Positions 38,913 through 50,673 of a DNA stretch of 64,000 nucleotides are shown here, piece after piece. The notes below the pieces were generated by a model. It was given only the letters and a program-made list of their open reading frames with translations, searched no databases and was not told the origin of the DNA. A program made the translations under genes and the position numbers. Within the stretch, counting starts at the first letter, position 1, and every line of letters begins with the position of its first letter. The stretch lies in the NCBI GenBank assembly GCA_016785225.1, contig JAFBJZ010000107.1, positions 2,046,001-2,110,000 of the forward strand. Reading direction: 5' to 3'. This DNA is from Psettodes erumei. Taxonomy: Eukaryota; Chordata; Actinopteri; Pleuronectiformes; Psettodidae.

Positions 38913-41900
38913 TCCTCACCACTTTGTCCACCTGTCCCAGTTTGTAGCCTCCATTCTGCCACTCGCTCAGAGTCTCTTGCGTAATGGCAAAGACGTCCGT
39001 CTCGACCCGGCGACGGGCGTCTTGCGAAAGCGCTCGGAGGAGGACATGACGCCACACTGGTAGGTTTCCCACCTCAGAGGGCGGGAAACGTGTTACCAGT
39101 TCCATCTGGAGAAAAAAAAAAACAACACAAAAAGTAAAATATATATATATGAAAATATACACTGGACTCGTTCTTTGTCACTCTTTACTGCATCAGTTGG
39201 ATGCAACTCTAACCCTTTTAATACGAGGCTCACTCAGTTTTGTTTGTTTTTTTTATTGTTCACGTCACTCTTCCAGGGTTTCTAACCTGATGGTTCGGTG
39301 TCATGAGGAAAACCATGCGTCTGAGCAGCAGGCCCATGTGGATGGACCGGTAGCACTCCGTGGTGCACGTTTTCACCTGGTGGAGAAGCGGAGCGGGAGG
39401 TGAGTGACAGAAGGTCGAGTCGAATCATCGGGACATCGGGGGAGAAGAGGGGTGAAGAGCTGAGGCAGAGGGATGTGCGCGGAAATCAGCGGGAACCGGG
39501 TTAATCTGACGACGTCGTGACCGCAACGGGTTTATGAAAAGGTGCCGGTCCCCAGAGGTCCGAGCAACGCCAATCGTCACCTCCGTCGGAGGTGCCGCAG
39601 AAACCAGCGAGGACCCGACACTAATCCGTACACGGATACAGCTGCAGCGAGAGATTAGGGGGATTTCAAGCTACTTTGCTCGGGAAGAGGTCACAGACAT
39701 GGAGAACCATCCGTGACCTTGTGGTGCCCGAGAGAGGGAAGGCAAAGATTTCAAATTTGTGCAGATTTTTTTTTTTTACCCACCAGCTGAGCAATGAGGA
39801 GGACATGATGTAGACAAAGTTCTGCTGTCCCATACCTGTACACAGAGACAAAATCAGCAGTGTATTCAATGTAGCACAGAGAGGAATGTGCAGGAAATGC
39901 TTAAAACCAGACTTAGGCCAAAGTATGGCTGTGTTAAATCGAAATGGGCCTGAAATGGGCCTTGTCATGACACCCGGACGTGTCGAAAAGCGCGCACCGA
40001 GCAGCGTGCGCTTTTGTTTAGAGCCAAATCATACACGCGTGCAAACGGACGGGCCCGACGAGACCCGGCGAATCTGCGAATGAACCGCGTTAATCCTCGC
40101 TCCCACCGTGCTGTGAAGCACCACACATCTGTCGCCAGCAGGGCTGTTTGCGTGTCGGCCTGCAGGACGGCATCGACCAAACACCGCTCCTGAGAGACGG
40201 GGGAGATTCAGAGAGACAGGAGGAGGGAGACAAGCAGAGGAAAATGCAGTTGCCAGAGAAAACAAGAACGTTTCCAAAGAAATTCTACAAACACAGAGGA
40301 AACGAAAGAGGAACTTGCTTTGGATAATGAGAGCTCCCTCGACTTTTATTATTATAGCAGCAATTGCGTCCATTTAACTGTTGTCAAATCATCATAAAAG
40401 GCAGTCTATAAATATTACATCTATGCCATGTCTTCAGGCTTGTTAGACAAAATATTTGCCATTATGATTATGACTGTATCGCATGTGTTACGTATGACCA
40501 AAAGCGTTTGCCAACATATCCGTTTGGCTCTACTTCAACAGGATCGGGACAATTGAAGTACGGCCAAGGACAAATTGTTTTGATGATCCTGCGGTGAGAA
40601 GAACGGCCCTCACCCCCCCCCCCCCACCCCCAAAATGCATATTTTCACAATGCTACAAGCTCCCTTGTCTAGACAATGTGCATCTTATTCTGTGCCGCTC
40701 TGTCTGTCTTTCTTTATGACTCACTGAACTGGATTATGCTCGTGTGTGTGTGTGTGTGTGTGTGTCGCCCTCACCAGCGTGGGGAAGTACACTGGAGGAA
40801 GCGCGGCAACGCTGGAACAGAGGTGCACACAAACGTGGTGGTGCAGGGAGACCTGGGCCCGGGCCTGACCCTTCATCATCACCCCAGGCAAGAGCACTGG
40901 TACCCTGCGCTCAGTATAGCAGCTGCGGAAACTGCCGAAAAGGGCTTTGTAGAGAGGAAGCCTGGAGGGAGGGGAGGAACGGCGCTTTGAAGCGTTTTAG
41001 ACAGTGAGCCGATGGGAAAAGCAAATCACAGTTGGCTGGTGCCAACAGGAACCTCAGCGCAGTGACCCGAAATGCACGTGGTCCAAAATACAGCGCTGGT
41101 CGCCAGCCTGGCAGTCGATTCAAAAGCCAACACCTGGTTCACAGCTTTAAATCTCCCAATATCTAAAGTGTTGCCATTAATGACAGCAACTCCAGAGAAA
41201 ACCTTGATTACCTGGGCGTCTCCTCTGAGAGCTGGCTGCCGACGTGCCAGAGCTGCAGCACCTCCTCTGGTTGGGTGGCCAGCTGAGCCAGGACGCTCAC
41301 CAGCAGAAGGCAGTGAGGAAGCTCGTGTTCAGGGCTCAAGCCTGCAGGCAAACAAGACCAGGGTCCATCTCTATGATGATGACATGATGAACGTGCATTC
41401 AGCACCCCCCCAACAAATAAATATATTAAAATAACTAAATTGTTTTAGTGTCTTATTGACTTATTATTTAAAGCCATAAATTAGCTCAATATTATTACTT
41501 ATCTGTGGTGATTATTTCGTAGTTTGATTTACAAATCCCAGCACTGGGCCTCTATTCTTCTCTACTGAAATTACACCAATGGCTTCTTGTGTAACACTGT
41601 TGATACAGCTCACAGCATTATAAATGTTGTTCACTTCATCGTTTAAACAAGGGGAAGAGAAGTGGTACGCCGATAGTTGCTGAAAAGTTCATATTACAAT
41701 CTCTGCAAACCACCCCAAAGGGAAACAGGAAAGCATCCATCAACCCTGCCCCATTATCCGGGGAAAAGGGCAAGCTGAGGACAAGCTTGAAACTCACGCA
41801 GGTCCTGCCGGAGGGCAACCTCAGCAAAGGTCCTTAGAGGCAAAAGCTGGAGCAGGAAGGCGTCCATAGGAACCAGAGCCGCCGCGTTCAGCTCCTCAGA

Positions 41901-43308
41901 CAGAGCCGTGGGCAGAGCTGGAGCGCACAGGCTGGGAGGGAACTTACTGAGGAGCACAAAAGGCAGAACGATGTGCGTTACTGCGCTGCTCCATGCTGTC
42001 CCGTCAGAGAATCGCGGTCTGAATCTGCCAAAGCTGAACACCACGTACCTGATGACCTGGAGGTAGACTTGGTGGAAGCGGCCGCAATACTTGGTGAGGA
42101 AAAATTTGAACTCCTGTTAAAAAGGAATAAAGAATTATGGGGTGTCATGTCCAACGCCTCGTATACTGAAGCAGCGATTAAATAATGTAACCGTCACAGA
42201 GACGCCACAGAGTTTTCGTAGAGCCAAGAGGGCCCGGCAGGAGTTCCGAACTTTCAGTACCTTTATGTAATGAATCAACGTGTTGGCAAAAAATCTGCAC
42301 ATCTTTGCAGTCTTCTGGAACAGCTTGTATTCTGGGCTTTGTGTTGCCTCCTTTACAAAAGGACAAGAGAGCAAAAACACAACAGTGAAAAAGGTCACCT
42401 TTGACCTTTACAATAATAAACACGAGTCCAAAGGGTAGCAACTCAGGACCTACGTATACATCATTCATTCTAATCATTGGATGCAATAAATACTAAATGG
42501 CACATGAGTACCCCTGACTGTGGTGATTGTAGTTGGTGTCAGGTCAGTGCAGACAAAAATAGATTGTACTGTACCTGGGCGACAACGTTCACATGTATTA
42601 TACTGAGATTTTCATCATCTTAAATCTCCAACTTTAAAATTTGAGGCGACCAACCCGGAGCTTTCCTACCTGCAGACCAGCGTGCTTTATCTGCTCGGCC
42701 AGCTCCACGCAGTCGTGGAAGGAGGCCGACAGGTTTTCACACAGGCTGCGACTGATGTCACCGTGATGGAGATGCTCTTCCACCAGCGACTGATACTTCA
42801 AACTCTGTCTGAACAAAGCAATGACCATTTCAAATGAGTCACCCAGCGATTAATCTCTCACAACAGATGACGACGTATGACCTCGTCAAAAACCCGGGCG
42901 TGAACCTGAGCATGTTTTCTACTGACTTGATGAGGAATTTCCATGTGTTTGCGTGCAGCGCTACGTCCAGGTTGGAGATAATGGAGCAGATATCCAGCAG
43001 GCTGTGAATCACTGAGGGAAATGGAAGCTATGTTGAGTGACTGCAGCCACCATACGCAAGTACAATAATGGAAAGGCTTAATAAAGATTAGGGTTCAATG
43101 TAAATGCACAAACACACACCCGTAACGATGTCGGAGACCTCGTCCTCTGAGGCGCTGCTGTCCAGGGAGATCCTGTCCAACAGCTCCAGCAGACCCTTCT
43201 GGAGGGAATATGCCTCCTTGAAGAGTCCCTGCAGCAGGTCAGCTACCAGGGACAGACGGCCACAGTAAAACACCTCACTCTCCTGTGGACAAGACACACA
43301 GTATGCTT

Positions 43309-43344
<36 letters not shown>

Positions 43345-45107
43345 ATAGGTTTTCAGTAGATTTTTAAAAAGAAGCAGATCAGTTTGAACTGTAAAAGCTC
43401 TATCTGGGGTTTATGTCCCCATGCATCCCTATGTGGACACTGGACACGCTTGTTGTCAGTTAATCAGGGTTTCTTGTCTCACCGATAGCTTAGAGAACAC
43501 TCTTATGTAATAACTGATGGAATAATAATGCTGAAAATAATTAATAAAACTGGTCTCACCCCACTTGAGGCTAAATCCAATTAATTTGATTATTTTACTT
43601 AATAAAAGAGTTATATTTAGAATCCATTCTGACAAATAAAAATGGTCATTCTAGCAATTATAAATGTTAATAATGTTGCAAATACCAGTCAAAATATTCT
43701 CTGAGAATAATAATAGCGATTACTGCACAATACATTTAAAACGCATAAAAACGTGAGTTTAGAAGGTACGAATTACGGCCACCTGAACGCACCTTGCAGT
43801 GCTGAAAGGTTTCCCTCAGGACTTTCAGGATGCAAGTAGGTAACGAGCGGATAGCATCCAGGTCGGGAACTTCCTCAAATGAGCCGACGTGACGCACACA
43901 GGTGGATAGTGCGTCAATTATCTGCATCATTGCCTGAAGCAGACAGCAGGATCTTGTCAAAAATATTGGTTAGGAGCGACGGACAATCTTTTTTTTTTTT
44001 TTTTAGACAACATACACGGCCTAAAGCTGTAAGATACTCGCTTTGCAATTGTGAACGACACTTTCTTGCAACTAAATCAGCAATAATAATCATAGCACCT
44101 GAAGAACGTTCCTCAGTAAGGCACACAGTTCGGTGTTTTGACTGGACAGCCCTCCAACTTGGTCTGAGATTTCCTTCACCATGCTGTCGAACACTGCCAC
44201 AGCCTGCAGACATTTGACATTACCGACAGGACAGACGTTAACAAAGACAGCCCAATACACTTTTAGGGAAAGTGGTGTAAGTGAGGATGTACTTCAGATA
44301 CATTTCAGTAAAAATATACTTCTATCAACAAAAACCTAAGGTTACCAGAAAACAGACTTTGTTTTAATTAAAGTGATTCAGGATGTCTTCAGAGTTGAAA
44401 TGTCATCCCCTTCAGACAGCAAATTATGTCCTTTAAGATCTTTAATAACATTGAGTTTAGATTGTATAATTTAATAACATAGTTGTATTTCAGGACTCTT
44501 CAGGGAACCTGGGCCTTGACACGCTGTTTACCTTTGGTAAGATCTTGGAGAAGCACTCATCTTCCAGCTCTGACAAAGCAATATGTGGCAGGAACATGTC
44601 TGTAATTATCTTCAGTATACCTGTGGGATGTTATGCTTTTGTAATGCATTTCAAACATGATCACAAATAGTTTGCATGGTGAAAGAGTTTTTGTGAAGAA
44701 ATGAAGAAACATACGTATATGATCATCCCAGCTCTCAGATTTGTGCTGCAAAGAGTGCAGACAGTCAAGGAAAACGACAGCAGATACATTTCCTTTCAAC
44801 AGACAGAACTGCAAGAACAGCGCACAAATGAGGATTGGATAATCTGGAGCAAAACACACTTTGGCGCAGTTTTCCCAAAACAACACTTCAACTTTACAAT
44901 CGTGTGAGGATTTTGGTATTCACTGCACCCTCTCGACAGAAACCATTTGTATGAAGCCGTGAACCCATGGTGCGACTAGAAAGGACGTGACGTTACAATC
45001 TGAGAGGATATGCAGAGTTTCGGCAGGACAGACTTCACCTCCTGGCGGCAGGTTTCCTGACTCCACTGCACCACCTCGTCCAGGAGAGAAGTGTTGGTCT
45101 GGGACAT
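36538..45107 (-). CDS. firrm: FIRRM (C1orf112 homologue), FIGNL1-interacting recombination factor; terminal exon frameshifted
   Basis: Twenty-four coding exons, start first: 45107-44997, 44745-44715, 44620-44532, 44203-44099, 43933-43793, 43282-43120, 43011-42927, 42808-42670, 42350-42261, 42113-42049, 41946-41798, 41341-41212, 40961-40775, 40189-40107, 39835-39784, 39376-39287, 39105-38920, 38340-38221, 38132-38037, 37958-37845, 37729-37625, 37541-37461, 37375-37235, then 36745 onward. The protein is an all-helical repeat protein that partners the AAA ATPase FIGNL1 and regulates RAD51 removal in homologous recombination and crosslink repair. Recognisable stretches include ETCRQEVKSVLPK, RILKIITDMFLPH, LLQGLFKEAYSLQK, CRFFANTLIHY, RYGTAELCLHHV and CPKRARQE. 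In the last exon the spliced frame stops at TGA 36676-36674 (874 residues), while the family-like tail continues in another frame to TAG at 36540-36538 (see findings). Position beside scyl3 agrees with human 1q24. Exon 1's donor is the least certain junction. Confidence 0.92.
38881..38912. repeat. (TA)n(CA)n compound microsatellite at a firrm splice donor
   Basis: The compound repeat begins 7 nt inside the intron that follows firrm exon 38920-39105. On the minus strand the intron opens GTGAGGATG, then TG and TA repeats. Confidence 0.9.
40742..40765. repeat. (GT)n microsatellite at a firrm splice donor
   Basis: The repeat begins about 9 nt inside the intron that follows firrm exon 40775-40961. 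The minus-strand intron opens GTGAGGGCGA, then CA repeats. Confidence 0.9.
43313..43340. repeat. Poly(T) tract, 28 nt
   Basis: A homopolymer about 30 nt upstream (minus sense) of firrm exon 43282-43120. It reads as poly(A) in the transcript direction, so it is not the polypyrimidine tract. Confidence 0.9.
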
Positions 45108-48100
45108 GACGATTCCGGTCACCGCTGGCGGTCAGGACAGCTGCGCGCGCACACACGCACACACACACACGCACACCACTTTTTTTTCCCACACAAGTTT
45201 CACAACAATGTCACAGAGTGAGTCACTCTACGTTTAACACAGACAGCTTCAAGAGCACCTCCGTCTAACTGTCGGTGTTATTAATAAGTCGCTGTCTGTT
45301 TAGACTGAGAAAAGAACTGAGACTGACGTTAGCTTGTGCCCATGCTACAGTCACTGTACAATTTGCTAAAACATTTGAGTCTAGCATGACAGTTTAATTT
45401 GGATAACATGTATGTCTTCTTACCATAAATGCAAGACGGTATCTTCTGTTCAAAAGCATACAAATCATACAAACGTCCCTACGTATCAGCTTTTCTTAAC
45501 TCCACCATTAAGGTCGTGTGTTGCCACTTAAATGTTGAAAAGAAATCAAATAGTTAACCTAACTGTAGACAAACATACCGCGCGCCGATCTATGAGTCGG
45601 ATGTGACGTACGGCTCATCGTTCTCAACTCTGATTGGTTACAATGTTCGACTTTTTTCAACCAATAGGAGAATGGAGGTTCTGTAAAGCGCTGAGAATAA
45701 AAACTATCACCGATGAAGCTATCGGGCTCAAAAGAAGGGTGAAAGGCCAGAGCTATGAGTAAAATAAAAATAGTTTAATATTGTATTCGGTGAAAACAGA
45801 ATTGCCACCTTATACTAATAATGTAAATGTAAATATGTTGTCATGGATATTTTACATTTACTTACCTGTGAAAACAGGGAAATCATCTCCAAAAGCAAAT
45901 GGACCTACAGTTAAAAATATGATTGTGTGTTTTGAAATTAACAAGGGTTTAAAAGAAAATTTGGTTTCATTAATGATCGTTTATAAAGCCATAAACAACA
46001 AGTCTTTCATGAGGATCTAATTGCCAAAAGCAATAATAACAGGCCTTAGACTGACATTTTGGCTATACTGTTTTCAAAAAAATTATATAATGTAACTTTA
46101 TAATGATACATATGGCAGGTAGATGACCTTTGTGAAGCTACACAAAGTCTCATTCTGTCCCTTTCATAACCTGTTTTCACCCTCTCAAAGTGAGCAAAAC
46201 AAAAAAAAAATTTCCCTGAGAAATTCCACATCACTCTGCTTATCGATTGTGACACACTCTGTTTCAAAGTCATAAAATGTAGCATATCATGAATAAACAC
46301 TGGAAATCACAATGTTTGTAACTTGTTGCTAGCAATACAGTACACTCAATCTTTTACGTATGTTTAATTCATCTAAGGTTGGTAAATATGTACCTGCCAG
46401 GATCATGTACTGTATGTATAGGGTAACTTACAGTAAATGATTCAGATGTTTAGGAATTTTTTAGATTGTATTTTAATTAGTTAGGGGAAGGAGGATATTT
46501 GTCCCACTGGAGATTCCTTTTTTGTCTGACCAGACTGACTCCATAAAGTGCCTGGTCCACTATTGTTTCACTGATAAGATCTTGAGCACCAAAGTGCTTT
46601 TGCTGCATCTTTGTTTCCCAACAGCCTGAGGTGTTAGCTGCTGCCGCTGCAGGAAGGAACCATCCCCTTGTTTATGAAACAGGAATCCACATTGTACTAT
46701 TCTCTCTGCAAATACCTTTACTGCAGAATTGCCTGTAGAGTGATTACGCATGGAAGGACATATGGAAATATATAGTACAGTGGCAATTTGACAGTTTCCT
46801 CTGGACTTACTACATTAGTCCATATAAACCTGTAGATGTTTGACTATTACAAGATGATAGAAAGCATGTCTGAATTTTTTTTTCTTATTGCTCCCCACAG
46901 AAAATAATTTTCACTTACTCTTTCTGCAAGGAGGACAAAGTGCAGCAACTCTACAACTTATGTTTTGGTCTAGTGCACCTCAACACAGATATTGATGTCA
47001 CAATGGACTGTGTCTTATCCAAGTGTACAGTTACTTCCATCATTACAACCAGCTATGAATCCATAAATGTCTGAGTGAGAGTATGTTTTTGGTGTAATGC
47101 AAATTTGAAAGTAATCAGAAGCTTAAGATAATCAAATCTATCTCCTCAATAGATCTAAGGAATTTTCATTTTACAGTTTGAAAATACATTATTTTAGAAC
47201 TTCATGAGCAAATGCAACATACATATAGGACATACTGTAAATAGTTTTGAAAAAATGAAAGAAAATATTATTTTTTATTATTTTTTAAATGTTATTGGTG
47301 GAGGCCTTATTACAACAAAGACTAACTAAGGTTTGGTCATAGACAAGTCCATTGTTTCTCATGAAAAAATGTATATCATTAAGCACTAACTGTAACATAC
47401 AGTATGTGTTTTCCAAGAAGTGTGTTGATTCTATAAAACAGTTAAGCTGTTTCCCTCCCATGTTGACCTCCTTGTTTGTAGATAATGGAAAGGTTATCAG
47501 CTAACAGCAAACTGGCTCCGGATTTGGCATTTAAACTGGAGGGAAGACAACTTTTTGTCTTTCTTTTTTTTTGAGGTCACAGGGTAACTGGCAAATTGCA
47601 GTCAGCATCTATGTTTAGTCTGCTGATGAGGCCAAGGCAAACGGAGCTCTCTGCGGTATGTCAACTGAAATTAATTCTGTTCATGTAATCTGCAGAGTTG
47701 CCCGCCACTCTTCCTCTAAATGTTTCCTCTCCAACTCCAACCATGGTGAGTCACAAGCTCAGAGCTGCTCCTGACCTCCCCATGGCCCTGAGCAAAATTC
47801 ATGCGAAGGGACCCTTTTTCCTGACCCATAAGCTATGTAAGCCAAATGTAAAATGCTATTTGTAGTATGGCCAAGGGATAAATCCATGTAACTTTTGATT
47901 CGGATTTGGTTAAAGGATTTTTTGCTACCTTCAGCAGTATTGAAAGATATTGAATATTTTCCTCATTGTCTCTTGAAATAATGTTTGGATCTTTATTAAA
48001 AAAAAATCAAACAAATTTATGGTGTCAAGATCTATTTTGTACTTTTGATTTCACTTGTAATTAATCCACATTACTCATTGACCAAAGCCCATAATGGTGA

Positions 48101-48544
48101 TGGAGGGGAAGCCCTTATCAGTCTGGTGTTTTAAACAAGAAACTTTCCTTCAGGGTTACAGGATATGATTGAAATTCCAACTGGCTCTCCCTTTCCTGTA
48201 TGGACTTTACGCTGAGCACATGGCTTCCCGTTCTGATTAAGCTAATCAAACACCAAGTAAAAGTAAAAATGTAGCATGCTATTTTTAAGGGTGTATGTTT
48301 GGAGAGCCATAGCACATATTTTCCTTTTTCATGGGAATGGAAATTAAAACCTGAGGGCTCTGTGTCAATATTTCTATGGAGTCAGTATTTTTGCTTTCAC
48401 AAACTCAAACGTAAACAGTTAAATGCAGAATGGTTTATTCAAATTAAACGATGGTAGTCCAGAGGGCTCAAACATTTTTCCACATTTTGTTGTTACAGAA
48501 CTGATAAATAAAGGCAGACATTTGAAATGAGATGCAGGCTTAGA
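45108..48544. other. Intergenic, firrm to phpt1
   Basis: AT-rich sequence between firrm's start and phpt1's 3' end. No METTL18-like methyltransferase or other coding exon was recognised. The firrm-proximal part must hold its promoter; phpt1's 3' UTR lies at the right edge. Confidence 0.55.
48434..48439 (-). promoter_or_regulatory. phpt1 polyadenylation signal
   Basis: Minus-strand AATAAA about 106 nt past the phpt1 stop codon. Confidence 0.5.
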
Positions 48545-49423
48545 TTATTTCTTGTCATCAGACCATGTGATTTCATAGTTGCTGAAGGCCCCCTTCAACT
48601 TCTCTGCGGACACAGAATGGTCTGCTTTGCCAAAGCCCTGAAAATGAGCCAGAAAACATTATGTTATAAAACGTTCCTGAGTATTTGGTATGTAGCTTTT
48701 GTTTCTTTTGAAATTAAATTAACCTACAGTTGATTCGCCAAACACCCTAATTTTTTTCTCTTGGCTGTTGTGCTCTATCTTCCCTCCTCCAAGGCATTTA
48801 CACTCCATCCCCAAAGCCTCCACAGCTGGGCAGACCTTCTCAAATATGTGATCTGTAAATAATTCAAATCAACAGATGCAATCTGGTTCAGTTATGGTAC
48901 CGTCAAATAATGAAGCAGTGAGCAAATTTTGCAATTTATTCGCCATAAAAGCCCTCTCATTTTTTTTCTTGCAAAAAGTATGTTGAGTTGGCAGCTAACG
49001 CATCTGACTGTGCATAATTTAAGCACAGCTTGAAGTTTGCCGGATGTACTTAAAGTAACATAGCAATGGGTCCAATCAGCCCATGCTGCTGCAAAAATGC
49101 ATATTCGTGTCTTGGTTCGCACCATTTACAGTCTATAGTTTGCATGTTTTCTCGAGCTTGACTGGCGCACTTGCCGCTCTTTCGCAGCGAACTGCAGTAT
49201 CGGACTTACTGTGATACTCTGCACTTTTTGTGCCACGGACTATGTCTTTGTGCACATCGCCTTCTTTCGCTTTCACTCTGACCAGTATGTACTTAAACGT
49301 TCCCTCTGGATCAATCTCCACATCGGGGATTTTGGCCAGGCCGTCTGCCATTGCGACTGTGATCTTGCTCAACGCACCGGAGACTCTCAGACCGCTCAGA
49401 GGTCTTCCGACGACAGAAAACAT
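48545..49423 (-). CDS. phpt1: 14 kDa phosphohistidine phosphatase
   Basis: Three coding exons: 49423-49210, 48852-48728 and 48637-48545 (stop TAA), frame-consistent, giving 143 residues. PHPT1 removes phosphate from histidine (and lysine) side chains of proteins such as ATP-citrate lyase, Gbeta and the KCa3.1 channel. The family core is plain: IPDVEIDPEGTFKYILVRV with the substrate-binding lysine, GTKSAEYHNHIFEKV with the catalytic histidine in EYH, CKCLGGGKIEHNSQEKKI and the C-terminal SNYEITWSDD. Two starts compete. ATG 49423 (GCACCATGT context) adds 24 residues rich in Arg/Ser/Val with no acidic residues. ATG 49351 begins MADGLAKIP and gives 119 residues, close to the 125-residue human enzyme. 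I give the longer model; the shorter is equally plausible. The gene sits between firrm and the selectins, where mammals have METTL18. Confidence 0.93.
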
Positions 49424-50011
49424 GGTGCCTTTCCTCACGCGATTTTATTTGGACGAGGACGTCTATTTCCTCTCTTAAAGATACAGAGCATTTGCTTGTG
49501 CAGGCAAGGTAAAGCTGCGCTTTGCAACTCCGTACACTAGCGCCCCCACATGGCAGCAAGACGCAAGTTAGAAACCCAAGAAAGGAATGGATACGGCGGG
49601 CACTGCAGCTCATACTGTATGACCCATCTAGATTATAGAAAAGAGAGCTGTAATGCAGCCAATTTCAGTTTTTCCACTGACATTTTTCTTTGATTATTCT
49701 ATTTGATTTTTCATAGTGAATTTTTTAAAAATGCGTGCTCCATGGCTACCAAGAGCGCCAATCTGATTAGCATTTGTTAAGGATGTTTTATTGTAGTTGA
49801 GATTCTCCCTCGGGTCGCGTCTGGCACGCGTTAATGAGAGAGTTAATATTATTTTTCAGAGGAACGGGTGGAGGTTAAGAGGTGTCAAACAACACTGGCC
49901 TCTGTCCTGTGCTTGGACCAAAAGGAAGGATATGAACTGTAACTTCCAGAAACACAGGCAGTCGGCAGGCACCTCACATTGCACCACGTTTCCTGTCTCT
50001 GGATGCTCATT

Positions 50012-50037
50012 AAAAAAAAAAAAAAAAAAAAAAAAAA
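50012..50037. repeat. Poly(A) tract, 26 nt
   Basis: An A run preceded by a GCTCATT sequence, in the phpt1-sele intergenic region. It could be the tail of an old retroposed insertion on the plus strand. I found no target-site duplication, so the origin is open. Confidence 0.85.
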
Positions 50038-50512
50038 CACCATTCAACAATGTTTATTAGTTTCCATAGGTTAGTTTTATTATTATTCATGATACATTCA
50101 GTATGTAAGCTGTTGTAGGTGATATAGCTGGAGTCACTTCCAATTACTTTAATGCTGAGTAGATTTATGTAAAACAATACATCGTATGTTTTGGATGAAA
50201 ATTTATAAAGTAGCAGTCAAATAAATGTAAAGTGTGTGGAAAGTAAAGACTTCACCATCTCCCTCTGACATGTGATGGAGTACAGGTATAAAGACACATA
50301 AAATGGAAATACTAAAATTATGTTACTTAAATGAAGTACATCAGTAAATACACTTACTTTCCACTAGTGATAACAATATTAATACTAATGCTGAAAATAT
50401 TAACAGGCATGTCCGCTTACAAGGGATTTTCTTTTGGCTTCACAGTGAGGACACAAAAAAGGAGCGGAAAGCTTCTAAGACCCTCAGTGGGCTGGGATAG
50501 AGGAGGGGGTGT

Positions 50513-50580
50513 GGGGAATTCCATTGAAAAACCCGATTGTGACGAGTGCTTCCAGGAAACCTGCTCAAGTGAACATAAAA
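50513..50580 (+). promoter_or_regulatory. Candidate cytokine-type promoter of the E-selectin-like gene
   Basis: A perfect NF-kappaB consensus GGGGAATTCC lies at 50513-50522. It is followed by a TGACG half-site (about 50540), a STAT/GAS-like TTCCAGGAA at 50550-50558 and a TATA-like CATAAAA at 50574-50580. A near-consensus kappaB site GGGATTTTCT is at 50423-50432. Transcription starting about 30 nt after CATAAAA would leave roughly 70 nt of 5' UTR before the ATG at 50674. The mammalian SELE promoter is known to combine kappaB and ATF sites just upstream of TATA. The role here is inferred from motifs only. Confidence 0.5.
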
Positions 50581-50673
50581 TGCCTGAGCACATCAAATTC
50601 AGAACCATCTCAACCTTAGATGCAGTGGGACGAATAAAGTACTTGGAGTCTTCAGTAGCTTACAACACTTAAA

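Noticed and set aside
45108..50512. METTL18 expected between firrm and the selectins
   Set aside because: No methyltransferase-like frame on either strand; only phpt1 is present.
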